Of a stretch of DNA of 64,000 nucleotides, positions 44,600 to 54,063 are shown piece by piece. Origin of the DNA: JBBROS01 sp963752225 (lineage in GTDB: Bacteria; Pseudomonadota; Alphaproteobacteria; Acetobacterales; Acetobacteraceae); NCBI GenBank assembly GCA_963752225.1, contig CAVVXS010000007.1, positions 1,798,001 to 1,862,000 of the forward strand. The letters run 5' to 3'. The position numbers and the translations under genes are program-made. How positions within the stretch are numbered: the stretch's first letter is position 1; every line of letters begins with the position of its first letter. Below the pieces are notes generated by a model that saw only the letters and a program-made list of their open reading frames with translations, did no database searches and was not told the DNA's origin.

Positions 44600-46885
44600 T
44601 CAAAGAAAGCTCACCGGATCCACGTCGACGTCGACCCGCGCGGTGCCGGGGACCCGGACCTGATCGACCCAGGCGCGCAGCAATGGCTGAACGGCGATGT
44701 CGCGCCGGGTCTTCAGCAGCAGGCGGCGGCGGTGGCGGCCGCGCAGGATGGCGAGGGGCGCCGGGGCCGGGCCGAGCACCAACAGCCCCTCCCCGCGCGG
44801 AGCCGCACGGCCGAGCTCGTCGGCCAAGGCGTCGGCGGCGGGCGCGGTGTCGGCGCTGACGATCAGCGCGGCGAGGCGGCCGAATGGCGGCCAACCGCCG
44901 GGGCGACGGATCTCCGCCTCGGTCGCCATGAACGCGGCCAAGTCGCCGCCGATCAGCGCCTGCATCACCGGATGCTCCGGGGAGAAGGTTTGCAGCAGCA
45001 CGCGGCCCGGCGCCTCCGCGCGCCCGGCCCGGCCTGCCACCTGATGCAGCAGCTGCACCGTCCGCTCGGCCGCGCGCAGGTCGCCGCCGGCGAGGCCCAG
45101 ATCGGCGTCCACCACGCCCACCAGGGTCAGATGCGGGAAGTGCCAGCCCTTGGCCACGATCTGCGTGCCGATGATGAGGTCCACCTCGCGCGCCTCGATC
45201 CGCGCCGCCGCCTCGGCCGCGGCATGCGGGCCGGGCATGGTGTCGCTCGCCATCACCAGCACGCGGGCGTCCGGGAACAGCGCCGCCGCTTCCTCGGTGA
45301 TGCGTTCCACGCCGGGGCCGATCGGCACCAGGCTGTGCTCGGTGCCGCAGCTCGGGCAAGCGGGCGGCAGCGGCTCGCGGTGGCCGCAATGATGGCAGGC
45401 GAGCTGCTTGCGGGCGCGGTGCTCCACCAGCCAGGCGGTGCAGTTTGGGCATTGCATGCGGTGGCCGCAAGCCCGGCACAGCGTCAGTGGCGCGTAGCCG
45501 CGGCGGTTCAGGAACAGCATGGCCTGCTCGCCGCGCGCGATCGTCTCGTCGATCGCGGTGGCCAGCAGCGGCGACAAGAACCTGCCCCGCTCCGGCGGCG
45601 CGTCGCGCAGGTCGATCGCGGACACCGCCGGCAAGGTGGCGCCGCCGTGCCGCGCCGAGAGGCTCAAATGGCGGTAGCGGCCGCCCTGCACGTTCGCCAA
45701 GGTCTCGAGGCTCGGGGTGGCCGAGACCAGCACCGCGGGCGCTTCGCTCAGCCGGGCGCGCACCACCGCCATGTCGCGGGCGTGGTATACGACCCCGTCC
45801 TCCTGCTTGAACGCGGTCTCGTGCTCCTCGTCCACCACCACGAGGCCGAGGTCGGGAAATGGCAGGAACAGCGCCGATCGGGCGCCGACCACCACCGGCG
45901 CCGCGCCTTCGGCGACCGCGCGCCAGGTCAGCCGGCGGGTGCGTGACGGCAGGTCGCTGTGCCACACCGCCGGCGCGACGCCGAACCGCCGCTCGAACCG
46001 GGTAAGCCATTGCGACGACAACGCGATCTCCGGCAGCAGGACCAAGGCCTGCCGGCCGGCGGCGATGCAGGCGGCGACGGCTTCGAAGTAGACTTCGGTC
46101 TTGCCCGAACCGGTGACCCCGTCAAGCAGGGTGGTGGAGAAGGCGCGAGCGGCGACCGCATCGCGCAGCTGGCGCCCGGCCTCGGCCTGCTCCGGCGACA
46201 ACGCCGGGCCGGGGTGGGCCGGGTCCGGTGGAGCAAACGGCGCCGCTGCCGGAAGCGCGACAGGGACCAGCAAGCCGGCGGCTGCCATGCCGCGCACAAC
46301 CCCCGTGCTGACGCCGGCCGCTCGGGCCAAGTCGGCGGTCGATCGCGGGCGCCCGTCCGCCAGCGCCGCTACGACGCGTTGCCGGCCCGGCGTGTCGCGG
46401 CCTGGGGTTTCGCGGCCCGGGGCCGTGTCGCCCAAGCGCCAGCCCGCCGCCGGGGTGTCCGGCTGCAGCGCGTTGACCCGCAGCGCCATTGCCAGGACCT
46501 CGCCCGGAAACGCCAGCGTGTAGCTGGCGACCCAATCGACGAAGCGGCGCAAGGCGGCCGGAAGCGGCGGTGCGTCCAGCACGGCGGTGATCGGCTTCAG
46601 CCGGTTGTCGCCGACCTCGGGCGGGCCGTCGCCGCCATCCCACACCACGCCGACCTCTTCGCGCCGGTTCAGCGGCACCAGCACCACCTGGCCGGGCTGC
46701 GGGTCCTGCCCCGGCGGCACGGCGTAATCGAACGGTCCCGGGATGGGCCGCGGCAACAACACCTGAACGCGCTTCCGGCCGGGCGCCGGCTCGGCTAGGA
46801 TCGGGAACCCCGCCTCACCCGAGGCGCTGCCACCTGCTCGACGCCTCTGCCCCGATGACCCGACTTGGCGACGGAGACCGACCAT
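44600..46885 (-). CDS. priA: Primosomal replication protein N' / helicase PriA
   Basis: Superfamily 2 helicase that restarts stalled replication forks. The 3'-DNA-binding domain begins VQVLLPRPIPGPFDYAVP; Walker A GVTGSGKTEVY, helicase box DEEHE, eight zinc cysteines (CRACGHRMQCPNC and CHHCGH...CPSCG), and the helicase C-lobe GTQIVAKGWHFP follow. Start is uncertain: ATG 46885 gives 761 aa with a nonconserved 40-residue leader and leaves only 28 bases to divergent DUF484; GTG 46762 gives 720 aa, closer to the family, and leaves room for a promoter. Confidence 0.92.
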   Translation of the reverse strand: MVGLRRQVGSSGQRRRAGGSASGEAGFPILAEPAPGRKRVQVLLPRPIPGPFDYAVPPGQDPQPGQVVLVPLNRREEVGVVWDGGDGPPEVGDNRLKPITAVLDAPPLPAALRRFVDWVASYTLAFPGEVLAMALRVNALQPDTPAAGWRLGDTAPGRETPGRDTPGRQRVVAALADGRPRSTADLARAAGVSTGVVRGMAAAGLLVPVALPAAAPFAPPDPAHPGPALSPEQAEAGRQLRDAVAARAFSTTLLDGVTGSGKTEVYFEAVAACIAAGRQALVLLPEIALSSQWLTRFERRFGVAPAVWHSDLPSRTRRLTWRAVAEGAAPVVVGARSALFLPFPDLGLVVVDEEHETAFKQEDGVVYHARDMAVVRARLSEAPAVLVSATPSLETLANVQGGRYRHLSLSARHGGATLPAVSAIDLRDAPPERGRFLSPLLATAIDETIARGEQAMLFLNRRGYAPLTLCRACGHRMQCPNCTAWLVEHRARKQLACHHCGHREPLPPACPSCGTEHSLVPIGPGVERITEEAAALFPDARVLVMASDTMPGPHAAAEAAARIEAREVDLIIGTQIVAKGWHFPHLTLVGVVDADLGLAGGDLRAAERTVQLLHQVAGRAGRAEAPGRVLLQTFSPEHPVMQALIGGDLAAFMATEAEIRRPGGWPPFGRLAALIVSADTAPAADALADELGRAAPRGEGLLVLGPAPAPLAILRGRHRRRLLLKTRRDIAVQPLLRAWVDQVRVPGTARVDVDVDPVSFL

Positions 46886-46913
46886 AAGCCTGGATGACGC
46901 CGAACCGGCCGGA

Positions 46914-47552
46914 ATGCAACAGGACGACGCCGATGCGGTGGCCGCGTGGCTGCGTGCGCATCCGGGGTTCCTGGCCAGCCGCCCCGCGCTGTACGACGTG
47001 CTGCATCCGCCGCGGCGGGTGCATGGGCCGGGCCTGGCCGACCACATGGCGGCGATGCTGCAGCAGGCGCGGCGGCGGGCAGCTGACGCCGAGCGCGCCG
47101 GCGTGCAGGCGGCAGCCGGACGCCGCGCCTCGGAAGGCTTCGTCCGGCGGGTGCAGGAAGCCGTGATCGCGCTGATGCGGGCGCCCGATCCGGCGTGGCT
47201 CGCGACCCACGAATTGGCTGGTCTGCTGCGACTGGACGGCGCCCGGGTTTGCAGCGAGGGCCGGCCGCCGCCGCGCGGCACGGTGCCGATCCCGCCTGGC
47301 ACGGTCGCCGCCCGGCTCGGCAAGCGCGTGGCGGTGGTCCGGGCGGCGCAGCCGGATGCGACGCTGCATGGCGAGGTGGTTGCGCTCGCGACCGAGGAGG
47401 CGCTGATCCGCATCCCGTTGCGCACCGGGCCGTGCCTGCTGGCGCTGGCCTGCCGTGACAGCGACGGCCTCGCCGGGGCGGGGACGGACGCGCTGGCCTT
47501 CCTCGGGCAGGCGATCGCGGCCGCGCTGGAACGGACGACCGGGGCGGTGTGA
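46914..47552 (+). CDS. DUF484 family protein
   Basis: 212 aa. N-terminal segment VAAWLRAHPGFLASRPALYDVL and the later GAF-like half are typical of DUF484, commonly encoded before xerC. Biochemical role unknown. Its stop overlaps the GTG of xerC by four bases. ATG 46914 has only a weak ribosome site (GGCCGGA). Confidence 0.88.
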   Translation: MQQDDADAVAAWLRAHPGFLASRPALYDVLHPPRRVHGPGLADHMAAMLQQARRRAADAERAGVQAAAGRRASEGFVRRVQEAVIALMRAPDPAWLATHELAGLLRLDGARVCSEGRPPPRGTVPIPPGTVAARLGKRVAVVRAAQPDATLHGEVVALATEEALIRIPLRTGPCLLALACRDSDGLAGAGTDALAFLGQAIAAALERTTGAV

Positions 47553-48490
47553 CCGGCAACGAGGCCGTTGCCGCGTTCCTCGACTGGATGGCGCAGGAGC
47601 GTCGCGCGTCACCGCTGACGATCGAGGCCTACCGGGCCGACCTGGCCGGCTTCCTTGGCTTCCTCGCCGTGCATCTGGGAACGGAGCCGGATCTCGAAGC
47701 GCTCGGCCGGCTGAGCCAAGCCGATCTGCGTGCCTGGCTCGCGCATGCGGCGTCGCCCTCGCATGGGTCAAAGATGGGGCCCATGACGGGGCCGAAGCGT
47801 GCCAGACGCGGCTTGTCCAACGCGAGCCGGGCCCGGCATTTGTCCGCGGTACGCAGCCTGTTCCGATTCCTGACCCGGCATTACGGATTGTCGAACCCGG
47901 CACCCGGCCTGCTCGGAACGCCGCGGGCGGCATCGCCCATTCCGCGCGCCTTATCGCCGGACGCGGCACTCGCCGTCACGCTCGAGGCGACGCAATCGGA
48001 CGAGGCACGATGGCAGGCCCGCGACACGGCGCTGTTCACGCTCCTGTACGGGGCCGGGCTGCGCATCGCCGAGGCGCTCGCCCTGGCGCGGAGCGACGTG
48101 CCGGCCGCGGGGCCGTTGCGCGTGCTGGGCAAGGGCGGCAAGCAACGTCTGGTTCCGCTGCTCCCGGGCGTCCGCCAGGCGCTGCAGGTCTGGTTGCGTC
48201 TGCATCCCGGGGGCGACCCGTTATTCGTCGGCGTGCGCGGGAGCCGGCTGGCGGCGGGGGTCGCGCAGCGCACCATGCGCCTTTACCGCCGCAGCGCCGG
48301 GCTGCCGGAGCACGCGACCCCGCACGCCCTACGGCACAGTTTTGCGACGCACCTGCTGGCCGGGGGCGCCGACCTCCGGAGCATCCAGGAATTGCTCGGG
48401 CATGCGAGCCTGAGCACGACGCAACGCTACACGAACGTCGACGAGACGTCGCTGATGGCGGTGTGGCGGCGCTCGCACCCGCGCGGCTGA
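47549..48490 (+). CDS. xerC: Tyrosine recombinase XerC
   Basis: 313 aa site-specific recombinase resolving chromosome dimers at dif with XerD. N-terminal SAM-like core-binding domain (about 5-115) and catalytic domain with Arg in GAGLRIAEAL, Lys in GKGGKQR, HxxR in HALRHSFATHLL, His in LGHASLSTTQ and the nucleophile in RYTNVD. GTG 47549 overlaps DUF484. The DUF484-xerC pair argues for chromosomal XerC rather than a mobile-element integrase. Confidence 0.93.
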   Translation: MTGNEAVAAFLDWMAQERRASPLTIEAYRADLAGFLGFLAVHLGTEPDLEALGRLSQADLRAWLAHAASPSHGSKMGPMTGPKRARRGLSNASRARHLSAVRSLFRFLTRHYGLSNPAPGLLGTPRAASPIPRALSPDAALAVTLEATQSDEARWQARDTALFTLLYGAGLRIAEALALARSDVPAAGPLRVLGKGGKQRLVPLLPGVRQALQVWLRLHPGGDPLFVGVRGSRLAAGVAQRTMRLYRRSAGLPEHATPHALRHSFATHLLAGGADLRSIQELLGHASLSTTQRYTNVDETSLMAVWRRSHPRG

Positions 48491-48522
48491 CGCATCGGCG
48501 CCGGCGGGCCTGAGCGCGCCGG

Positions 48523-49731
48523 TCAGTTGGTTTCGATGAAGCCCTTGATCCGCGGCAGGATGTCGCTGCGCCAGCGGCGACCATTGAAGATGCCGTAGTG
48601 CCCGACGCCGGTCTGCAAATATTGCAGCCGCCGTTCCTGCGGAACCGCGCTGCACATGGTTTGGGCGGCGATGGTCTGGCCGGGTGCGGAAATGTCGTCC
48701 AGCTCGCCCTCGACCGTCATCAGCGCCGTCCGCTCGATCGCCTCGGTCCGCACCGGGGCGCCGCGCACCGTCATCGTACCGCGCGGCAGGTCATGCTTCT
48801 GGAAGAACGTCTCGACCGTTTGCAGGTAGTAGGAAGCCGGGACGTCCATCACCGCCAGATACTCGTCGTAGAAGCGGCGGTGCGCGGCGGCGCTGTCGTC
48901 GTCGCCGCGGACGAGGTGGGCGAACATGCGCTTATGCGCCGCCAAATGCCGGTCCGGGTTCATCGAGATGAAGGCCGCGAGCTGCAGGAAGCCCGGATAG
49001 ACACGGCGGAACGCGCCCGGATGCCACGGCGGAACGGTGGCCACGACGTTGCTCTCGAACCACTCGATGGGGTTGTCGGCCGCGAGCTTGGTGACCACGG
49101 TCGGCGCCGCCCTCGTGTCGACGGGACCGCCCATCAACGTCATGCTGCGCGGCTGCGCCGGGTCATTGTCGGCGGCCATGAGCGCGACGGCGGCCACCAC
49201 GGCGGGCGCCGGCTGGCACACGGCCACGACATGCGTGTCGGGGCCGAGATGCTGCATGAAGTGGATGATCGTCTCGATGTAGCTGCCGAGGTCGAAGTCG
49301 CCATGCAGCAGCGGCACGATCCGCGCGTCGCGCCAATCGGTGACGAACACCTCGAGCCCGGTATCGATCATGTCCTGCACGGTGCCGCGCAGCAGCGTCG
49401 CGTGATGGCCGCTCATCGGCGCAACGAGCAGCACGCGGCGGCCGGCCGAACCACTGGTGACGAAGCGGACCAGGCGGACGAACGGCAGGTCGAGCACGAC
49501 CTCCTCGGTCACCGGCTGTTCGCTGCCCCGCTCCGCCTTGATGTTCCATTCCGGCTTGCCGCGGGGCCGCAGCACATCGTCGGCGACGTCGGCCCAGGCC
49601 ACGGCGGCACGGGCGGGCCAGGTCAGGTAGTCAGGGCCGGCGTGGTTGCGAAGCAGGCTGCTGGCGCCACGCGCCCACATCCTGGCCGGATACATCGCGG
49701 CAGCGGCTGCATCATACATCGAATAAAGCAT
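48523..49731 (-). CDS. phaZ: Intracellular polyhydroxyalkanoate depolymerase
   Basis: 402 aa. Mobilises storage polyester granules in the cytosol. The nucleophile elbow reads VAVCQPAPA, with cysteine in place of serine as in the intracellular PhaZ group, and the C-terminal GVGHYGIFNGRRWR supplies His. ATG 49731 is chosen over the upstream frame start because it gives the standard N-terminus (MLYSMYDA). 76 bases separate it from the MaoC hydratase upstream on the same strand. Confidence 0.92.
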   Translation of the reverse strand: MLYSMYDAAAAAMYPARMWARGASSLLRNHAGPDYLTWPARAAVAWADVADDVLRPRGKPEWNIKAERGSEQPVTEEVVLDLPFVRLVRFVTSGSAGRRVLLVAPMSGHHATLLRGTVQDMIDTGLEVFVTDWRDARIVPLLHGDFDLGSYIETIIHFMQHLGPDTHVVAVCQPAPAVVAAVALMAADNDPAQPRSMTLMGGPVDTRAAPTVVTKLAADNPIEWFESNVVATVPPWHPGAFRRVYPGFLQLAAFISMNPDRHLAAHKRMFAHLVRGDDDSAAAHRRFYDEYLAVMDVPASYYLQTVETFFQKHDLPRGTMTVRGAPVRTEAIERTALMTVEGELDDISAPGQTIAAQTMCSAVPQERRLQYLQTGVGHYGIFNGRRWRSDILPRIKGFIETN

Positions 49732-49807
49732 TGTCGCTGGCTCACATATCGCTGATGTCATGGATCGTTAACGAACTACGCAATGGAAAGATGCTCAAAG
49801 TAAGGCG

Positions 49808-50659
49808 TCAAAGCGTCACCCTCCCGCGATCGAGGACGATCGTGTTCCGGCCCAAAACGCTGGAGCGGAAGGCGATAACGCCGTCATCACGCCAAATCTG
49901 CGTCCGAATGGTCTCGCCGGGATACACCGGGGCGGTAAACCGCACCTGCATCCCACGCATAGCTCCGCCGTCGTATCCCAGCGCGGTGCGCAGTACGGCG
50001 TGCGCGGCCACGCCCATCGTGGCCATTCCGTGGAGGATCGGCCGGTCGAACCCGGCCCCGCGTGCCACGTCGGGGTCGGCGTGCAACGGGTTCAAATCGC
50101 CGCTCAGGCGGTAGATCAGCGCCGCCTGCGGCAGGGTCGGCAGGTCGCACGTCATATCGGGATCCCGGTCGGGCACCGGGACGGTCGCGACCAGCTCACC
50201 CGCGATGACGCCGGAGCCGCCGTCGCCGCGCAGCATGCTGAGCCCGCCGACGGTGGCGATCGGCAGTCCGTCCGCATCTTCGATCCGCCGCTCCGACCCC
50301 ATCAAGGCTCCTTTCGCCGCACCCTTGTCGTGGAATGCCGTCACCCGCGTATGGCCCGTCACGCGGCCATGCGCCGGAAGCGGGCGGTGCCAGGTGATCC
50401 ATTGCTCGGCATGCACCACGCGGCGCCAATCGATCCCGGTGTCCGGCTCCTTCGCCCAGAATCCGGGGTAGCCCAGCACGTTGGCCATGGTCGGCAAGGC
50501 AAGCAGGCCGTCCTCGTACAGGTAGCGCAGCTGCCGCCGGTCCGTCGGCTCGGCGCCCAGCCCCACGCCGAGCGCATACAGGATGGTGTCGCGCGCCGTC
50601 ACGTCATGAACGATTGGCGCGAAGCGACGGGCCAGCAGGGCGTGCGGGTCGGCGGCCAT
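49808..50659 (-). CDS. MaoC-family (R)-enoyl-CoA hydratase-like protein
   Basis: 283 aa double hot-dog protein. The C-terminal half carries the hydratase-2 motif YRLSGDLNPLHADP with catalytic Asp and His, followed by GFDRPILHGMATMG; the N-terminal half is a degenerate hot-dog domain. Predicted to hydrate (R)-enoyl-CoAs, which could link fatty-acid turnover and PHA. Its ATG overlaps the dihydropyrimidinase stop by one base (TGATG), implying coupled translation. Confidence 0.9.
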   Translation of the reverse strand: MAADPHALLARRFAPIVHDVTARDTILYALGVGLGAEPTDRRQLRYLYEDGLLALPTMANVLGYPGFWAKEPDTGIDWRRVVHAEQWITWHRPLPAHGRVTGHTRVTAFHDKGAAKGALMGSERRIEDADGLPIATVGGLSMLRGDGGSGVIAGELVATVPVPDRDPDMTCDLPTLPQAALIYRLSGDLNPLHADPDVARGAGFDRPILHGMATMGVAAHAVLRTALGYDGGAMRGMQVRFTAPVYPGETIRTQIWRDDGVIAFRSSVLGRNTIVLDRGRVTL

Positions 50660-52095
50660 CAGGCGGTCGCGTTGAAGCCGTTGGCCAGCACGCCGCGTGG
50701 CTTGACCAGATCATAGGGGCCGACCGGTAAATACTTCCCTAAGCCGGGCGCCGCCCCCACGCGCCCGTCCTGCATTGCCAGTTCGCCCCGCAGCACGGTC
50801 GCAACCGGCCACCCCGTTACCTCCATGCCCTCATAGGGCGTGTAGTCGATCGTCTGCTGCATCAGCGCATTGGTGATCGTGACCCGCTTGGCCGGGTCCC
50901 ACAGGACCAGGTCGGCGTCGGCACCCGGCATGATGCTGCCCTTTTTCGGATGCAGGCCGAAGATCTGCGCCGGCCGGGTGGAGGTCAGGCGGACAAAATC
51001 GCTCGGGCTGAGCCGGCCCTTGCCGACCCCCTCGTGCCACACGATCGGCAGCCGCGAGGCCAAGCCCGGGACGCCGTTCGGGATGTCGCGGAAGTTCGCG
51101 TCCGAACCGTTCACCCGCTTGCCGCGGGGGCCGTCGAACGACCAGCCGCTATGGTCGCTGCTGACGACGTCGAGCGTGCCCATCCGGATCGCGTCCCACA
51201 GCCCGGCCGTCGCCGCCGCGTCGCGCGGCGCCGGGCTGCACATGAACTTCGCTCCTTCGAACCCTGGACGGTCCATGTCGGCGGCGCCGAGCACGAAGTA
51301 CTGCGGACAGGTCTCGCCCCATACCTTCACGCCACGCCGCCGGGCCCGGTCGATCTCCTCGGCCGCTTCCGGGCAGGAGACGTGGAACACCTGGATCGGC
51401 GTGTCGACCAGCTCCGCGAGCGCGATCGCCCGGTGCGTTGCCTCGCGCTCCACCACCGGCGGGCGCGACCAGGCGTGGTATTTGGGCGCCGTCAGCCCGG
51501 CGGCCAGCAGCGCCTCGGTGCGCCAGGCGATCGCGTCATAGTTCTCGCAATGCACCGTCACGAGGCAGCCGAGCCGGCGGGCCGCCACCAGCACGCGCAG
51601 GTATTGGCGGTCATCGAGGCGCAGCGGGTCGTAGGTGAGAAAGGCCTTGAACGAGCGGATGCCGCGGGCGACGAGGCCGGGCAGCTCGGCCAGCACCTCG
51701 TCGGTGGGATCGGTCACGATCTGGTGGAAGGCGTGGTCCACCATCGCCCGGCGCGCGCGGCGGCGATACTCGTCGAGCGACGGGCCGATCGGGTGGCCCT
51801 TGAACTGGGTAGAGAAGCTGACGACGGAGGTGGTGCCGCCGGCCAGTGCCGAGCGGCTGCCGCTTTCCCAGGTTTCCTCGTCGGCGCCGCCATCGGCTTG
51901 CAGCTGCTCGATGTGGCAATGGCTGTCCACGCCGCCCGGCAGCACCAGCAAGCCGCCCGCGTCGAGCGTGCGGGCGCCGTTCAAACCCTCGCCGACCGCG
52001 GCGATGCGGCCCCCGCGCACGCCGACGTCAGCACGGAATTGCTCGGTCGCGGTGACCACCGTGCCGCCGCGCACCACCAGATCGAAGTCTTGCAT
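50659..52095 (-). CDS. hydA: Dihydropyrimidinase / hydantoinase
   Basis: 478 aa cyclic-amidase of the amidohydrolase superfamily, opening dihydrouracil or hydantoin rings. Metal-site residues: HCH in VDSHCHIEQ, the carbamylated Lys in SFKAFLTYD, His in TVHCENY and FHVSCPEA, and Asp in VVSSDHSGW. Full length. Start ATG 52095. Divergent from a maleate-isomerase/racemase-family gene 67 bases away and overlapping the MaoC gene. No beta-ureidopropionase adjoins it. Confidence 0.93.
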   Translation of the reverse strand: MQDFDLVVRGGTVVTATEQFRADVGVRGGRIAAVGEGLNGARTLDAGGLLVLPGGVDSHCHIEQLQADGGADEETWESGSRSALAGGTTSVVSFSTQFKGHPIGPSLDEYRRRARRAMVDHAFHQIVTDPTDEVLAELPGLVARGIRSFKAFLTYDPLRLDDRQYLRVLVAARRLGCLVTVHCENYDAIAWRTEALLAAGLTAPKYHAWSRPPVVEREATHRAIALAELVDTPIQVFHVSCPEAAEEIDRARRRGVKVWGETCPQYFVLGAADMDRPGFEGAKFMCSPAPRDAAATAGLWDAIRMGTLDVVSSDHSGWSFDGPRGKRVNGSDANFRDIPNGVPGLASRLPIVWHEGVGKGRLSPSDFVRLTSTRPAQIFGLHPKKGSIMPGADADLVLWDPAKRVTITNALMQQTIDYTPYEGMEVTGWPVATVLRGELAMQDGRVGAAPGLGKYLPVGPYDLVKPRGVLANGFNATA

Positions 52096-52162
52096 TAAGG
52101 CCTCCTGCGCTGCAGAGGCGGGCAGAATTGCCGCTCTGCCGGCCCTTGCCTAGGGTGCGGCC

Positions 52163-52888
52163 ATGACACGCATCCGCCTCGGCATGCTCACGCCCTCCAG
52201 CAACACCGTGTTGGAGCCGGTGACCGGCCGCATACTGGCCGGACTGCCCGAGGTCAGTGCGCATTTCTCCCGCTTCCGCGTCACCCGGATCGGGCTCTCC
52301 GCCGACGCGCTGCAGCAGTTCGAGCCGGCGCCGGTGCTCGAGGCGGCGCGGCTGCTGGGCGATGCGCACATGGATTGCATCGCCTGGAGCGGCACCTCGG
52401 CGAGTTGGCTCGGCTTCGACAGCGACCGTCTGCTGTGCGCCGCGATCACCGCTGCCACCGGGGCGCCGGCGACGTCCGCGGTGCTGGCGCTGAACGACGC
52501 GCTCGCACGGTTGGGGGCCCGGCGCATCGGTCTCGTCACCCCCTACACCGCCGATGTGCAGGCGCAGATCGTCGCGAACTATGCCGCGGCCGGGATCGAC
52601 GTGGCGGCCGAACGTCACCTCGGCGACCCCGGCAATTACAGCTTCGCCCGCTACGAGGAGAGCGAGGTCGCCGCGCTGGTTCGCGACGTTGCGGGGGTGG
52701 GTTGCGACGCGATCGCCATCCTGTGCACCAACTTCCGCGGCGCCGGCGTCGCGGCCGAGCTGGAGGCGGAGCTGGGCCTCCCGGTGCTCGACAGCGTCGC
52801 GCTGACGGTCTGGGCGTCGTTGCGCATGGCGGGCGTTGCTCCGGCGCGGGTCCAGGGGTGGGGGGCGCTTTTCGGGACGCTGGGTTGA
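52163..52888 (+). CDS. Maleate isomerase / Asp-Glu racemase superfamily protein
   Basis: 241 aa. The N-terminal TPSSNTVLE (residues 10-18) and ILCTNFRGA (Cys188) match maleate cis-trans isomerase. The first catalytic cysteine of that family is replaced by Gly77 (WSGTSASW), an arrangement like arylmalonate decarboxylase, which has Gly74 and Cys188. With one cysteine, two-base racemisation or isomerisation is doubtful and decarboxylation or another half-reaction is possible (inference). Divergent from dihydropyrimidinase. Confidence 0.85.
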   Translation: MTRIRLGMLTPSSNTVLEPVTGRILAGLPEVSAHFSRFRVTRIGLSADALQQFEPAPVLEAARLLGDAHMDCIAWSGTSASWLGFDSDRLLCAAITAATGAPATSAVLALNDALARLGARRIGLVTPYTADVQAQIVANYAAAGIDVAAERHLGDPGNYSFARYEESEVAALVRDVAGVGCDAIAILCTNFRGAGVAAELEAELGLPVLDSVALTVWASLRMAGVAPARVQGWGALFGTLG

Positions 52889-52959
52889 CGCCGCCCGGGG
52901 TGGAACTCCGTCCCGTGCAGCCGTTAATCCCACAACCCATTTACCATCGGACCCGGAAC

Positions 52960-54042
52960 ATGCGCCTCTTCGACTGCCAAAGCTGCGGACAATTGCTGTA
53001 TTTCGAGAACCGGCATTGCGAGCGCTGCCGCCACCGGCTCGGCTATATCGCGCCCGAGTTCCAGCTGTCGGCGCTGGAGCCGGCCGGGCCGGAGACCTGG
53101 ACCGCCCTCGCCTCGCCGGGCCGGACGTTCCGGTTCTGCGACAATGCCGAGCACGAGGTGTGCAACTGGTTGATCCCGGCCGATAGCGGCGAACGGTTCT
53201 GCGTGGCCTGCCGCCACAACCGGACGGTGCCGAACCTCGCGACGCCGGAGAACCTGCAAGCCTGGCGCAAGCTCGAATTCGCCAAGCACCGCCTCGTTTA
53301 TTCGCTGATGCGCCTCGGCTTGCCGCTGCCGAGCCGGGCCGACGACCGGGAGCGCGGCTTGGCGTTCGACTTCCTGGCCGATCCAACCAGCGGCGACGGC
53401 AAGAAGGTGATGACCGGGCATGACAACGGCCTGATCACGCTGGCGCTGACCGAAGCCGACGACGCCGAGCGGGAGCGGCGGCGGGCCAAGATGCACGAGC
53501 CCTACCGCGCCCTGCTTGGCCATTTCCGGCACGAGGTCGGGCACTATTACTGGGACCGCCTGATCAAGGATCAGGGCCTGCAGGAGGAATGCCGGGCGCT
53601 TTTCGGCAACGAGGAGGAGGATTACAACGAGGCACTCAAGCGCCATTACCAGAAGGGGCCGCCCGAGGGTTGGCGGGAGCGCTTCGTCAGTGCCTATGCC
53701 ACCACGCATGCCTGGGAGGACTGGGCCGAGACCTGGGCCCACTACCTGCACATCGTCGACAGTCTCGAAACCGCGAGCTCGTTCGGGCTGCAGGTGCATC
53801 CCGATGTCACCCGCAACCCGAGCCTGCACGCCGAATTGCACGTCGACAGCTATGCCGCGGGCGATTTCACGCGCCTGGTCGAGGCCTGGTTGCCGCTGAC
53901 CTTCGCGATGAACGCGATGAACCGCAGCATGGGGCTGGCGGACATGTATCCGTTCATCTTGGCCGGGCCGGTGATCGCGAAGCTGTCGTTCATCCACGAC
54001 CTGGTGCATCGGCCGCGCAGCGAGGTCAGGCAGGCCGCCTGA
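52960..54042 (+). CDS. Putative zinc-binding metallopeptidase
   Basis: 360 aa. An N-terminal zinc ribbon with two CxxC pairs (CQSCG, CERCRHR) and a further Cys pair near residue 85 (FCVACRHN) precede a metallopeptidase domain with HEVGHYYWD (HExxH-type motif). Matches the family of putative zinc-binding peptidases of unknown substrate. No signal peptide, so cytosolic. Convergent with the P-loop membrane protein gene, 21 bases apart. Confidence 0.85.
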   Translation: MRLFDCQSCGQLLYFENRHCERCRHRLGYIAPEFQLSALEPAGPETWTALASPGRTFRFCDNAEHEVCNWLIPADSGERFCVACRHNRTVPNLATPENLQAWRKLEFAKHRLVYSLMRLGLPLPSRADDRERGLAFDFLADPTSGDGKKVMTGHDNGLITLALTEADDAERERRRAKMHEPYRALLGHFRHEVGHYYWDRLIKDQGLQEECRALFGNEEEDYNEALKRHYQKGPPEGWRERFVSAYATTHAWEDWAETWAHYLHIVDSLETASSFGLQVHPDVTRNPSLHAELHVDSYAAGDFTRLVEAWLPLTFAMNAMNRSMGLADMYPFILAGPVIAKLSFIHDLVHRPRSEVRQAA

Positions 54043-54063
54043 CCGGGTCTCAGGAGACGAGCG

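Noticed and set aside
47549..48490. xerC as integrase of a mobile element
   Set aside because: It is coupled to DUF484 as in chromosomal xerC loci, and no attachment repeats or cargo genes accompany it.
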